The notes under the pieces were generated by a model. That model was given only the letters and a program-made list of their open reading frames with translations. It was not told where the DNA came from and searched no databases. A stretch of DNA of 64,000 nt from Methylobacterium sp. Leaf465 (GTDB taxonomy: Bacteria; Pseudomonadota; Alphaproteobacteria; Rhizobiales; Beijerinckiaceae), in contig NZ_LMRA01000012.1 in the NCBI RefSeq assembly GCF_001424705.1, forward strand, positions 219,546-283,545. Direction: 5' to 3'. The first letter of the stretch is position 1, and each line of letters opens with the position of its first letter. Below, piece after piece: positions 15,800-24,718 of the stretch. A program made the position numbers and the translations under genes.

Positions 15800-17112
15800 A
15801 GGCGATGGCGAAGGCCCCGCCCCTCACGGCGCTCCTGCGGGCCTACCGCACCGGTCTCTATCTCGGCGAGCCGGCGCTGGTGGGGCTGCTCGGCTGGCGC
15901 GCCCGCCGGGGCAAGGAGGATGCCGGACGCCTGGCCGAGCGGCGCGGCCTGCCGGGCCGGGCCCGGCCGACGGGCCGCCTCGTCTGGATGCACGGGGCCA
16001 GCGTCGGGGAGGCTCTGTCCCTGGTCGGCCTCGTGGACGGCATGATCGCCCGCGGCTTCTCGGTGCTGGTGACGACGGGCACCCGCAGCGCGGCCGACCT
16101 GATCGGGCGGCGCCTGCCCGCCGGGGCCGTGCACCAGTACATGCCCCTCGACGCGCCGCGCTGGGTGGACCGATTCCTCGCCCATTGGCGGCCCGACCTC
16201 GCCCTCGTCGCCGAATCCGAGATCTGGCCGAACACGGTGCTGGGCCTGCACCGGCACGGCATCCCCCTCCTCGTGGTCAACGGACGGATGTCCGAGCGCT
16301 CGTATCGGGGCTGGGCCCGCACCCCCCGGACCGCCGAGGCGCTGCTGGCCCGCATCGCGATCTGCCTTGCCCAGACCGACGCGGATGCCGACCGCTTCCG
16401 CCGCCTCGGCGCCCCCCGGGTCAGCATCGCCGGCAACCTGAAATACGATTCCGAGGTGCCCCCGGCGGATGGCCAGCAGCTCGCCCACCTGCGCGACCTC
16501 GTCGGCGACCGGCCGGTCTGGGTCGCGGCGAGCACCCATCCGGGCGAGGACGCCATGGCGGCCCGGGCCCATGCCCGCCTCAAGGAACGCTGGCCGCGCC
16601 TCCTCACCATCGTGGTGCCGCGCCATCCCCATCGCGGCGGCGACGTCGCCGCCTGCGCGGGGGCCGAGGGCCTGACCAGCGCCCGGCGTTCGCAGGGCGG
16701 GCGCCCCCATGGCGGGGTCGAGCTCTACGTCGCCGACACCCTGGGCGAGCTCGGCCTGTTCTACCGCCTGGGCCGCATCGTCTATCTCGGCGGCTCCCTG
16801 GTGCCCCATGGCGGCCAGAACCCGATCGAGCCGACCCGCCTGCGGGCCGCCGTGCTGCACGGGCCGCACATCCACAACTTCACCCAGGTCTATGCCGCCC
16901 TGGACGAAGCCGGCGGCGCCCTGACGGTGACCGACGCCGACGCCCTCGCGAAAACCCTGGACGCCCTCCTGGCCGACGGCCCCCGCATCGCGGCGATGAG
17001 CCGGGCGGGGGAAGCCGCGCTCCAGCCCTTCGAGGGCGCCGTCGCCCGCACCCTGGCGGTGCTCGATCCCTTCATCGCCCAGATGACGCTCCGGGCGATG
17101 GCGGCCCCGTGA
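15796..17112 (+). CDS. waaA: 3-deoxy-D-manno-octulosonic acid (Kdo) transferase
   Basis: WaaA (KdtA) transfers Kdo from CMP-Kdo to lipid IVA at the cytoplasmic face of the inner membrane. The 438 residues are the normal length. The N-terminal hydrophobic anchor region is followed by MHGASVGEALS, whose Glu is the catalytic base, then AESEIWPN, NGRMSERSY, GNLKYD, ASTHPGEDA and the CMP-binding GGSLVPHGGQNPIEP. The start is GTG at 15796, overlapping the DUF374 stop; ATG at 15805 is possible. lpxK follows 10 bp downstream, so DUF374-waaA-lpxK is an operon for lipid A core assembly. Confidence 0.96.
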   Translation: MKAMAKAPPLTALLRAYRTGLYLGEPALVGLLGWRARRGKEDAGRLAERRGLPGRARPTGRLVWMHGASVGEALSLVGLVDGMIARGFSVLVTTGTRSAADLIGRRLPAGAVHQYMPLDAPRWVDRFLAHWRPDLALVAESEIWPNTVLGLHRHGIPLLVVNGRMSERSYRGWARTPRTAEALLARIAICLAQTDADADRFRRLGAPRVSIAGNLKYDSEVPPADGQQLAHLRDLVGDRPVWVAASTHPGEDAMAARAHARLKERWPRLLTIVVPRHPHRGGDVAACAGAEGLTSARRSQGGRPHGGVELYVADTLGELGLFYRLGRIVYLGGSLVPHGGQNPIEPTRLRAAVLHGPHIHNFTQVYAALDEAGGALTVTDADALAKTLDALLADGPRIAAMSRAGEAALQPFEGAVARTLAVLDPFIAQMTLRAMAAP

Positions 17113-17122
17113 GCGCCGGCTG

Positions 17123-18106
17123 ATGCGCGCCCCCGCCTTCTGGGACGCAGGCCCCGGCCATCCCCTCGCCCGCGCCCTCGCCCCGGTGGGCGCCCTCTAC
17201 GGCCGGCACACCGCCGCGCGGATGGACCGGCCCGGCGAAAGAGCCCCCTGCCCCGTCCTCTGCGTCGGCAACTTCACCCTGGGCGGGGCCGGCAAGACCC
17301 CCACCGCCCTGGCGCTCGCCGCCCACCTGCGCGCCCTCGGGGCGAACCCGGCCTTCCTGACCCGCGGCTATGGTGGGCGCCTCGCCGGGCCGGTGCGGGT
17401 CGATCCGTCCCGCCAGACGGCCGAAGAGACCGGCGACGAGCCCCGGCTCCTGGCCCGGGCCGCGCCGACGATTCTGTCGCGGGACCGCCCGGCCGGCGCC
17501 GCCCTCTGCGTCCAAGCCGGCGCCGACGTCATCGTCATGGATGACGGCTTGCAGAACCCGAGCCTCGCCAAGACGCTGTCGCTCGCCGTGGTCGATGCCG
17601 GCGCCGGCCTCGGCAACGGGCGGCCCTTCCCGGCCGGCCCCCTGCGGGTGCCCCTGGCCCGGCAATGGCCCCACATCCACGGCCTCGTGCTGATCGGGAC
17701 CGGAGACCGGGGCGAGGCCGTGGCGGCGGCGGCGGCGGCCCGCGGACTCCCGGTCCACCGCGCCCGCCTGATCCCCGGCGCCGACCTGACAGGCCGCCGC
17801 GCCCTCGCCTTCGCGGGCATCGGCCGCCCCCAAAAGTTCTTCGCAACCTGCGAAGAGGCCGGCGCCACCCTGGTCGCGACCCGCGCCTACCCGGACCACC
17901 ACCCCTACGGCCCCGCCGACGAAACCACCCTCGCGGCCGAAGCCACCCGCCTCGGCGCCGACCTCGTCACCACCGAGAAGGACCACGTCCGCCTCACCGC
18001 CCCCTTCGCCGCCCGCGTCGCGGTGCTGCCTGTTACTTTGGCGTTTGCCGATGAGGGGGTTTTGCTAGGGCAGTTGCGGGGGTTGGTTGTGGGGATTGGG
18101 CGATAG
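17123..18106 (+). CDS. lpxK: Tetraacyldisaccharide 4'-kinase
   Basis: LpxK phosphorylates the 4' position of the lipid A disaccharide to give lipid IVA, the substrate of WaaA just upstream. The protein has 327 residues. The Walker A GNFTLGGAGKTPT lies at about residues 49-61, FLTRGYGG follows, and VIVMDDGLQNPSLAK holds the catalytic/Walker B-like residues. The late DLVTTEKDHVRL is conserved. ATG at 17123 gives MRAPAFWDAG, normal for the family. Near the 3' end (from about 18030) the codon use drifts to T/G-rich (e.g. ttactttggcg), just before the lower-GC insertion that follows. Confidence 0.96.
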   Translation: MRAPAFWDAGPGHPLARALAPVGALYGRHTAARMDRPGERAPCPVLCVGNFTLGGAGKTPTALALAAHLRALGANPAFLTRGYGGRLAGPVRVDPSRQTAEETGDEPRLLARAAPTILSRDRPAGAALCVQAGADVIVMDDGLQNPSLAKTLSLAVVDAGAGLGNGRPFPAGPLRVPLARQWPHIHGLVLIGTGDRGEAVAAAAAARGLPVHRARLIPGADLTGRRALAFAGIGRPQKFFATCEEAGATLVATRAYPDHHPYGPADETTLAAEATRLGADLVTTEKDHVRLTAPFAARVAVLPVTLAFADEGVLLGQLRGLVVGIGR

Positions 18107-18548
18107 CAAAGATCAAGTCGGATCTTTGAAAGACTTTCTCGCCTGGCGCCCAATTCGATCTGCAGTTCGAAGCGGACAGGTCACTGACGACCCCAGGCGA
18201 TTATACGGCCAACTATGAGCACTTCTTGAAAGTAGCAATCCGTCAGGGCGTCCAGCGGATGCGCTGTTCGTCAGAAGTACGCAGGCGGGATGCCGCCTCA
18301 AACCGGCTGCAACACAAATGGAACTGCTGGCCCGGCGAACGACCTCCATCGCTGTCACGCGTATGCAACACATCTCCTGCGAGACGCGACAGATTATAAC
18401 GCTTCTAGACCAAGGCCAAGGTATATTCGAATACCTCGAAACTAGACGTGTGTGCTCGGAAACCTGCAAGCTTGACCGCATGTGTTTCTGGACCGTAACG
18501 GACCGAATTGATTCAAGTTGGTTTGCGTGCGTGAACGTGTCGAGCAAA
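18107..18548. other. Lower-GC leader of TonB receptor, no clear gene
   Basis: These 442 bp are visibly less GC-rich than the flanks and hold no gene that I can support on either strand. A palindromic TATTCGAATA core (18423-18432, within GGTATATTCGAATACC) lies about 115 bp before the receptor start and might be an operator. No Fur-type box is obvious. The region may be the left boundary of an acquired segment between lpxK and the DUF2093 gene. Confidence 0.45.
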
Positions 18549-20711
18549 ATGCCCAAGAGAACCACTACGCTGGCCTCGTCCGCTGCTTTCGTGCTTCTGG
18601 CGCAATCGGGTTCGTTAGTCAGCTTCGGGCCCAGTTTGGCCGTAGCTCAGCTCGCCGCAGATGCTTCACAAGAGGTTCAGCTCGACGAACTTTCGGTGGC
18701 CGGCTCCGGAGCGTCTGCGGGCGGAACAGCACGCAAGGTCGATGGCTACCTTGCACGGGACAGCGTCAGCGCAACCCGCACCGACACGCCGATACGCGAG
18801 GTGCCGCAGACGGTCGTCGTCGTGCCGGATCGGGTTCTGCAGGACGCCGCCGCGACGCGGGTCGACACCGCCCTCGATCTTGCCGGCGTCGGCCGGGCCA
18901 ACAATTTCGCGGGCCTTGGCCTGACGGAGTTCACCATCCGTGGCTTCAATACGGGCGAGTACTACCGCAACGGCTTCCCAATCAATCGGGGCTACCCGCC
19001 CTCGCCGGACGTGGTCTCCATTGAGCGAATCGAGGTGCTGAAGGGTCCGTCTGCCTTCCTATACGGACGCGGCGATCCCGGCGGGACCTTCAACATCGTC
19101 ACTAAGCAGCCATTGGCCGAGCGAGCCCTTGCGATCGGCACGCAGTTCGGAAGCTTCAACCAGAAGCGCAGTACCTTCGATGCGACTGGCGCCCTCGACG
19201 AGCAAGGCCGGGTGCTCGCTCGCATTACGGGCGCCGTTGAGGACAACGGAAGTTTCCGCGACTTCGTACACGGCGACCGCTTCTACCTCGCTCCCGTCAT
19301 CGCCTGGAAGCCCACCGCTGACACCACGATCACTTTGGAGGGCGAGTTCGCCAGCACGACGGCGACCTTCGACCGGGGCGTCGTGCCGATCAACGGTAAC
19401 ATCCGCGCCCTGCCGCGCAACCGCTTCATTGGCGAGCCCGGCATCCCGCCGGTGCGCAACGATAACGCCCTTGGCCAGCTGCGCATCGAGCACAAGCTCG
19501 ATCAGGACTGGGTGGTCACTGCCGGCGTCCAGGCGCTGGGTGGGAAGCTCTTTGGCGACGGCGTAGGCGCCATGAATGTCCTCAGTGATGGGCGTACCCT
19601 ACGCCGAACCTTTGAGCATCGCGACTTGAGTTGGTCGGATCTCGACCTGCAACTCAACCTCGCGGGCAAGTTCGAGACCGGCCCATTCCGCCATACTCTG
19701 CTGATGGGCTTGGAGTACGACACGTACCGCTATCGCGAGATCTTCGACCGCTCGAACGCAAACCTCTTCCCCTTCATCCTCGACCTCCTCTCGCCCCGCT
19801 ACGGGCAATCCACCCGCCCTCCACTCACTTCGATCACCAACTTCCTGCAGAACACCGAGAGCTTCGGTGGCTACGTTCAGGATCAGATGGACCTCACCCC
19901 ACGCCTTCATGCCCTTCTGGGCGTGCGCGTGGAGAATCTAGGCCTCGTTTCCACCGACTACCGCACCGGCCGCACCACGAGCCTGCAGGATACGGTCGCG
20001 ACCCCGCGCTTCGGCCTCACCTACGATCTCACCGATGAGGTCTCGGTCTACGGCAGCTACGGCCGTTCCTTCCTGCCGAATACCGGCACGGATCGCTCGG
20101 GACGCCCCTTTGCTTTCCAGCAAGGCGAAGGCTACGAGGTCGGCGCCAAGCTCAGCCTACTCGACGGGCAACTGAGCGCCACGGCGGCTCTGTTCGACAT
20201 CCGGCGCACCAACGTCCTCACGGCCGATGCCGTCGATCCAAACTTCAGCGTGGCGGCGGGCGAGGTGCGCAGCCGGGGCTTCGACCTGACCGTTGCTGGA
20301 TATCTGGCACCCGGCTGGCGGGTGATCGGCACCTATACCCATGCGGATGCCTCCGTGAGCCGCGACAACACGCTGCCCGTGGGCACGCGGATCGCCAACA
20401 TCCCTGCCGACACCCTCGCCCTGCAGAGCGTCTACGAGTTCCAAGGGGCAGAATTACGGGGGCTTGGTCTTGGTGGTGGCGTGACTTATGTCAGTCAGCG
20501 CAAGGCTGGCACCGCCCTCTCGACCTTTCGTCTGCCGGACTACACGATCTTAAGCCTGATCTCGTACTATTGGATCACTCCGCAGGTGCGGGTCTATCTC
20601 AATGTCGACAACCTACTCGACACGAACTATTACGACCGCGCCTTCCAGAACCGCTACGCTACACCGGGTACGCCGCGCACGATCATGGGCGGTGTCGCAG
20701 CACGCTTTTGA
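18549..20711 (+). CDS. TonB-dependent siderophore receptor
   Basis: A 720-residue outer-membrane receptor for ferric siderophores, energised by TonB. Residues 1-37 look like a long signal peptide (LASSAAFVLLAQSGS, ...SLAVAQL). A TonB-box-like VQLDELSV follows. The plug domain is recognisable from REVPQTVVVVPDRVL, FTIRGF, VLKGPSAFLYGRGDPGGTFN and VTKQPL, and the barrel ends in an aromatic residue (GGVAARF). The fit is to the FhuA/FpvA siderophore receptor class. The start at 18549 is the most likely; GTGs slightly upstream are possible. Codons are less GC-biased than in neighbours, and the gene stands alone without its transporter, so lateral gain is likely. Confidence 0.92.
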   Translation: MPKRTTTLASSAAFVLLAQSGSLVSFGPSLAVAQLAADASQEVQLDELSVAGSGASAGGTARKVDGYLARDSVSATRTDTPIREVPQTVVVVPDRVLQDAAATRVDTALDLAGVGRANNFAGLGLTEFTIRGFNTGEYYRNGFPINRGYPPSPDVVSIERIEVLKGPSAFLYGRGDPGGTFNIVTKQPLAERALAIGTQFGSFNQKRSTFDATGALDEQGRVLARITGAVEDNGSFRDFVHGDRFYLAPVIAWKPTADTTITLEGEFASTTATFDRGVVPINGNIRALPRNRFIGEPGIPPVRNDNALGQLRIEHKLDQDWVVTAGVQALGGKLFGDGVGAMNVLSDGRTLRRTFEHRDLSWSDLDLQLNLAGKFETGPFRHTLLMGLEYDTYRYREIFDRSNANLFPFILDLLSPRYGQSTRPPLTSITNFLQNTESFGGYVQDQMDLTPRLHALLGVRVENLGLVSTDYRTGRTTSLQDTVATPRFGLTYDLTDEVSVYGSYGRSFLPNTGTDRSGRPFAFQQGEGYEVGAKLSLLDGQLSATAALFDIRRTNVLTADAVDPNFSVAAGEVRSRGFDLTVAGYLAPGWRVIGTYTHADASVSRDNTLPVGTRIANIPADTLALQSVYEFQGAELRGLGLGGGVTYVSQRKAGTALSTFRLPDYTILSLISYYWITPQVRVYLNVDNLLDTNYYDRAFQNRYATPGTPRTIMGGVAARF

Positions 20712-20934
20712 CCTTTATCGTTGCCAAGAAGGGGCCTCTGAAACGGATCACCCATCTGTTTGGCGTCTACGACCACTGTAATGCCTGAACCGCCGGTAAG
20801 CGGACCAGCGAAAATCCGCCCAAGCTGGTCGTACGAGGCAATCCGATGTTAGGGCTGCACCCGCGGTAGCCTTCATCAAATTCGTATGTGCAGAACCTAC
20901 CCGGTCTCTGACCTATTAATTGCGCGAAAATCCC
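20712..20934. other. Lower-GC spacer after TonB receptor
   Basis: These 223 bp are also lower in GC and hold no supported gene, terminator or repeat. They may be the right boundary of the acquired segment. Confidence 0.35.
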
Positions 20935-21156
20935 CTAATCCGGACGTCCCGTCTCGGCGAGGCGCTGCATCGCCGCCTCGGGGCTGGCATAGGCCTCCTG
21001 TCGGGTCGCGCTCCAGTAGCGCAGGGCATCGAGGGGGATCGCCTCGCCGGTCACCGCGCAGCGCACGAAGCTGCCGGGCTTGATCACCCGCATGGTGCCG
21101 TCGCCGTACTCCACCACCGCCTCGCCGGAGGCGCCGCGCTCGAAACGTCCCAACAT
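20935..21156 (-). CDS. DUF2093 family protein
   Basis: A 73-residue conserved protein of unknown function found in Hyphomicrobiales. The family core is clear: VVEYGDGTMRVIKPGSFVRC, AVTGEAIPLDALRYWS and RQEAYASPEAA. Two cysteine/threonine-containing turns suggest a small beta-rich fold. It is usually encoded beside lpxK in related genomes as I recall; here it is separated from lpxK by the TonB receptor segment, which supports an insertion. It is divergent from the nucleoside salvage operon. Confidence 0.85.
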   Translation of the reverse strand: MLGRFERGASGEAVVEYGDGTMRVIKPGSFVRCAVTGEAIPLDALRYWSATRQEAYASPEAAMQRLAETGRPD

Positions 21157-21322
21157 GGTCCCCCGCCTCCCGGCCCGTCTTCCATTCGCCCCGTCTTAGG
21201 AGCCCGGGGGCGCGCTGTCGATGCATCCGCCGCGCCGGGCCTCGACAGCCCCGCCCCTTGGTGCCTAAGTCGCGGGATGCCGTGCCGTGTCCCGCCCCGA
21301 TGACCCCGGAATCCACGACTTT

Positions 21323-21359
21323 GGACGCCAAGATTTCGGACGCCAAGATTTCGGACGTC
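21323..21359 (+). repeat. 15-bp tandem repeat before cdd
   Basis: GGACGCCAAGATTTC occurs at 21323-21337 and again at 21338-21352, followed by a partial third copy GGACGTC. It is in frame with cdd and would encode DAKIS-DAKIS-DV if translation began at 21300. Confidence 0.8.
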
Positions 21360-21788
21360 ATGAGTCCGGACCTGTCCCGCCTGTTCGCGGCCGCCCGGGC
21401 CGCGCAGGGGCGCGCCTACGCCCCCTACTCGCGCTTTCCCGTCGGGGCGGCGCTCCTCGACGAGTCGGGCGCCCTCCATGCCGGCTGCAACGTCGAGAAC
21501 GCCGCCTATCCGGTGGGGACCTGCGCCGAGGCCGGCGCCATCGCCGCCATGGTGGCCTCGGGCGGCCGGCGCATCGCCGCCGTGCTGGTCCTCGGCCCGG
21601 GGCCCGGCCTCGTCACCCCCTGCGGCGCCTGCCGGCAGCGCATCCGCGAATTCGCCGGTCCCGCGGTCCGGGTCCACGTCGCCGACCCGGCGGGCCTGCG
21701 CGCCGCCTTCACCGTCGGGGCCCTGCTGCCCGACTCCTTCGGCCCGGACAACCTGGGCGCCGCTCCCGGGGGGACCGATGGGGGATGA
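21360..21788 (+). CDS. cdd: Cytidine deaminase
   Basis: Cdd hydrolyses cytidine and deoxycytidine to uridine and deoxyuridine. From the ATG at 21360 the protein has 142 residues, near the usual 130-140 of the tetrameric zinc type. GCNVENAAYPVGTCAEAGAI contains the CxxE zinc/proton-shuttle motif (CNVE plus the later Glu), and PCGACRQRIREF supplies the PCxxC zinc ligands. An upstream ATG at 21300 would add 20 residues over a 15-bp tandem repeat; I prefer the shorter start because it gives the family's normal N-terminus, but this is not decided. It overlaps the next gene by 11 bp, heading a salvage operon. Confidence 0.92.
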   Translation: MSPDLSRLFAAARAAQGRAYAPYSRFPVGAALLDESGALHAGCNVENAAYPVGTCAEAGAIAAMVASGGRRIAAVLVLGPGPGLVTPCGACRQRIREFAGPAVRVHVADPAGLRAAFTVGALLPDSFGPDNLGAAPGGTDGG

Positions 21789-22623
21789 ATCCTTGCGTGA
21801 ACCGGAGCCGGGGGTCCAGGCCACCGCCGGTCTGCTGCGCGCGCAGGGGTTCGGCGGACCCTTCGCCTGCGCGATCGTCACCGGCACCGGACTCGGCGGA
21901 ATCGTGCGTGACCTCGACACGACCCTCTCGGTATCCTACGGGCAGATTCCGGGGTTTCCGGCCCCGGGCGTGAGCGGCCATGGCGGCCGCCTCCATGCCG
22001 GGACCCTCGCCGGACGCCGGGTCCTCGTCTTCGAGGGCCGCGCCCACGCCTACGAGACCGGCGACGCCGCCGTGATGCGGGTGCCGCTCGGCGTCGCGCA
22101 AGTCCTTGGAGCACAAGCGCTTCTCCTCACCAATGCCGCCGGCTCCCTGCGGCCGGAGGTCGGTCCCGGCAGCCTCGTGGCGCTCACCGACCACCTCAAC
22201 CTCTCGGGCCTCAACCCGCTGATCGGCGAGGCCAGCGACGCCCGCTTCGTGCCCATGGTGGGCGCCTACGACGCCGCCCTGCGCGCCCATCTCCTTGATG
22301 CAGCACGGGAATCCGGCGTCGTCCTGCACCAGGGCGTCTATGCCTGGTTCGCCGGACCGAGCTTCGAGACCCCGGCGGAAGTCCGCATGGCCGGCCTCCT
22401 CGGGGCCGACCTCGTCGGCATGTCGACGGTGCCGGAGGTCATCCTCGCCCGCTTCTACGGCCTGCCCGTCGCCGCCCTGTCCGTCGTAACCAACCTCGGC
22501 GCCGGGATCGACGGCGGCGATCCCCACCACGCGGAGACCAAAGCCGTCGCCGCCCGGGCCGGCGACGCCCTCGCCCGCCTGGTCGCCGCCTTCGTCGCCC
22601 GCCTCCCCGCGAGTGCCCCCTGA
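21778..22623 (+). CDS. punA: Purine nucleoside phosphorylase (PNP-I trimer type)
   Basis: The enzyme phosphorolyses inosine, guanosine and their deoxy forms to base plus (deoxy)ribose-1-phosphate. The 281 residues match the trimeric PNP family. TGTGLGG (phosphate loop), GRAHAYE, LLTNAAGSL, the base-site FAGPSFETPAEVRM and VGMSTVPEV, and SVVTNLGAG are in canonical order. The ATG at 21778 lies inside cdd, giving translational coupling. The deoxyribose-1-phosphate produced would, after a phosphopentomutase not seen here, feed DeoC. Xanthosine phosphorylase activity is possible in this family. Confidence 0.93.
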   Translation: MGDESLREPEPGVQATAGLLRAQGFGGPFACAIVTGTGLGGIVRDLDTTLSVSYGQIPGFPAPGVSGHGGRLHAGTLAGRRVLVFEGRAHAYETGDAAVMRVPLGVAQVLGAQALLLTNAAGSLRPEVGPGSLVALTDHLNLSGLNPLIGEASDARFVPMVGAYDAALRAHLLDAARESGVVLHQGVYAWFAGPSFETPAEVRMAGLLGADLVGMSTVPEVILARFYGLPVAALSVVTNLGAGIDGGDPHHAETKAVAARAGDALARLVAAFVARLPASAP

Positions 22624-23366
22624 TGACCGACGACGCCTCCATCGCCCGGCGGGCCCTGCCCCTCCTCGACCTCACCGATCTGAGCGAATCCTGCTCGGAG
22701 ACCGCCATCGACGCGCTCTGCCGCGACGCCCGGGCGAGCGCCGTCGCCGCCGTCTGCGTCTGGCCGCACTACGTGAGCCGCGCCGCCGGACTGCTGGCCG
22801 GCACGCCGGTCCGCGTCGCCACCGTCATCAACTTTCCCGCCGGCGGCGACGACATCGAGCGGGCGGTGGAGGATACGACCGAAGCGCTGGCCGATGGCGC
22901 CCACGAGATCGATCTCGTCCTGCCCTATCGCAGCGTCCTCGCTGGCGAGACCGGCACGGCGCGCGCCATGCTCGCCGCGATCCGCGACGTCTGCGACAAC
23001 GGTCGTCTGCTGAAGGTCATCCTGGAGACCGGTGTCCTGGCGACCCCGGATGCCATCACGGCCGCGAGCCGCCTCGCCATCGAGGCCAGGGCGGATTTCC
23101 TCAAGACCTCCACGGGCAAGAGCGCGGTCTCGGCGACCCCGGAGGCCGCCGAGACCATGCTCCGCGCCATCCGGGACCACGCGGGGGGGCATCCCGTCGG
23201 TCTCAAGGTCTCGGGAGGCCTGAAAACCGTCGCGGATGCGGGCACTTACCTCGCCCTCGCCGATCGCATCATGGGGCCGGCCTGGGTTTCTCCCCGCACA
23301 TTTCGCCTCGGCGCCAGCAGCCTGCGCACGGCCTTGGTCGCGGCCTCCGCCGAGCCCGGCCGATGA
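22623..23366 (+). CDS. deoC: Deoxyribose-phosphate aldolase
   Basis: DeoC splits 2-deoxyribose-5-phosphate into acetaldehyde and glyceraldehyde-3-phosphate. It has 247 residues. The Schiff-base lysine is in DFLKTSTGKS, and the second catalytic lysine is in GLKVSGGLKT. VVIN-like substrate strands appear as ATVINFPAGG, and EIDLVLPYR is conserved. The start overlaps the PNP stop (TGATG). In the operon it handles the sugar released by PNP and DeoA, yielding C2 and C3 units for central metabolism. Confidence 0.95.
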   Translation: MTDDASIARRALPLLDLTDLSESCSETAIDALCRDARASAVAAVCVWPHYVSRAAGLLAGTPVRVATVINFPAGGDDIERAVEDTTEALADGAHEIDLVLPYRSVLAGETGTARAMLAAIRDVCDNGRLLKVILETGVLATPDAITAASRLAIEARADFLKTSTGKSAVSATPEAAETMLRAIRDHAGGHPVGLKVSGGLKTVADAGTYLALADRIMGPAWVSPRTFRLGASSLRTALVAASAEPGR

Positions 23367-24676
23367 GGCTGCCCCAAGAACTCATCCGCACCAAGCGGGA
23401 CGGCGGCGCGATCCCGGCCGAGGACATCGCGGACTTCGTCGCGGGCCTGACGGACGGGCGGGTGACCGAGGGGCAGGCCGCTGCCTTCGCCATGGCGGTG
23501 TTTTTCCGCGGCCTGTCGCGGTCGGAGCGCGTGGCGCTGACCCGGGCGATGACCCAGTCCGGCACCGTCCTGCGGTGGGACCTACCCGGACCCGTCCTGG
23601 ACAAGCATTCGTCCGGCGGAGTGGGGGACGCGGTCAGCCTCGCGCTCGCACCGATGGTCGCGGCCTGCGGCGGCTACGTCCCGATGATCTCGGGACGCGG
23701 CCTCGGGCATACCGGCGGCACCCTCGACAAACTCGCGAGCATCCCGGGCTACGACGCGATGCCGGGCCTCGACCGCTTCCGGAGTGTGACCGCCGATGTG
23801 GGCTGCGCCATCATCGGACAGACCGCAGACCTCGCGCCCGCGGATCGGCGCCTCTACGCGATTCGGGACGTGACGGGCACTGTCGAGTCCCTCGACTTGA
23901 TCACCGCCTCCATCCTGTCCAAGAAACTCGCTGCCGGCCTCGACGGCCTGGTGATGGACGTCAAGGTGGGCTCGGGCGCCTTCATGGCCGAGCGCCCGGA
24001 AGCCGAGGGTCTTGCGCGAAGTATCGTCGATGTGGCGGGTGGTGCGGGCCTGCGTACGGTGGCGCTGATCACCGACATGGACTCGCCCCTCGCGTCGGCG
24101 GCCGGAAACGCCGTGGAGGTCGCCTATACCCTCGACTATCTCACCGGGCGCTCGTGCGAGCCGGCCTTCCACGCCGTGACGCTGGCGCTTGCCGCCGAGA
24201 TGCTGGTGGTCGGCGGCCTCAGTTCCGACGTCGCGGACGCCTCTGCCCGCCTGGAGAACGCGAGAGCGTCAGGCCGCGCGCTCGAAGTCTTCGCCCGGAT
24301 GGTCACTGCGCTCGGAGGGCCCGTCGACCTCGTCGAGCGGACCGGGCGCTATCTGCCAAAGGCGCCGATCACGCGCGCGATCGCTGCGATGACGGACGGC
24401 TACGTCGCCTCGATCGCGACGCGAGATCTGGGCATTGCGGTGATCGGTCTCGGTGGTGGTCGAACCCGCCCGCAGGACGACATCGATCCACGTGTCGGCT
24501 TCACCGGGCTGCCCCGTATCGGAGCTCGGATCGAGCAAGGCCAGCCGCTTGCGATGGTCCATGCAGCCGATGCAGCCTCCGCCGAGCGAGCCGAAGCCGC
24601 TTTGCTGGCGGCCTACCGCATCGACCCGACACCCGTGGAGCGAACGCCTGCGGTCCTGGAGCGGATCGCGGGATAG
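23363..24676 (+). CDS. deoA: Thymidine (pyrimidine nucleoside) phosphorylase
   Basis: DeoA converts thymidine and phosphate to thymine and deoxyribose-1-phosphate. It has 437 residues. The family signature is complete: IRTKRDGG at the N-terminus, DKHSSGGVGDAVSLALAPMV (phosphate loop), SGRGLGHTGGTLDKL (the PROSITE pattern), and DVKVGSGAFM. It overlaps deoC by 4 bp (ATGA), closing a four-gene operon cdd-punA-deoC-deoA with overlaps at every junction. Codon bias is weaker in the 3' half. No repressor gene such as deoR is next to the operon. Confidence 0.95.
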   Translation: MRLPQELIRTKRDGGAIPAEDIADFVAGLTDGRVTEGQAAAFAMAVFFRGLSRSERVALTRAMTQSGTVLRWDLPGPVLDKHSSGGVGDAVSLALAPMVAACGGYVPMISGRGLGHTGGTLDKLASIPGYDAMPGLDRFRSVTADVGCAIIGQTADLAPADRRLYAIRDVTGTVESLDLITASILSKKLAAGLDGLVMDVKVGSGAFMAERPEAEGLARSIVDVAGGAGLRTVALITDMDSPLASAAGNAVEVAYTLDYLTGRSCEPAFHAVTLALAAEMLVVGGLSSDVADASARLENARASGRALEVFARMVTALGGPVDLVERTGRYLPKAPITRAIAAMTDGYVASIATRDLGIAVIGLGGGRTRPQDDIDPRVGFTGLPRIGARIEQGQPLAMVHAADAASAERAEAALLAAYRIDPTPVERTPAVLERIAG

Positions 24677-24718
24677 GCAGGCGCCGGCTCTTCGGTGAAG
24701 CACCGGAAGCCGGAGCGG

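Noticed and set aside
18113..18565. 150-residue minus-strand frame upstream of the TonB receptor
   Set aside because: No start context, no domain and no codon bias; treated as noise in the lower-GC leader.
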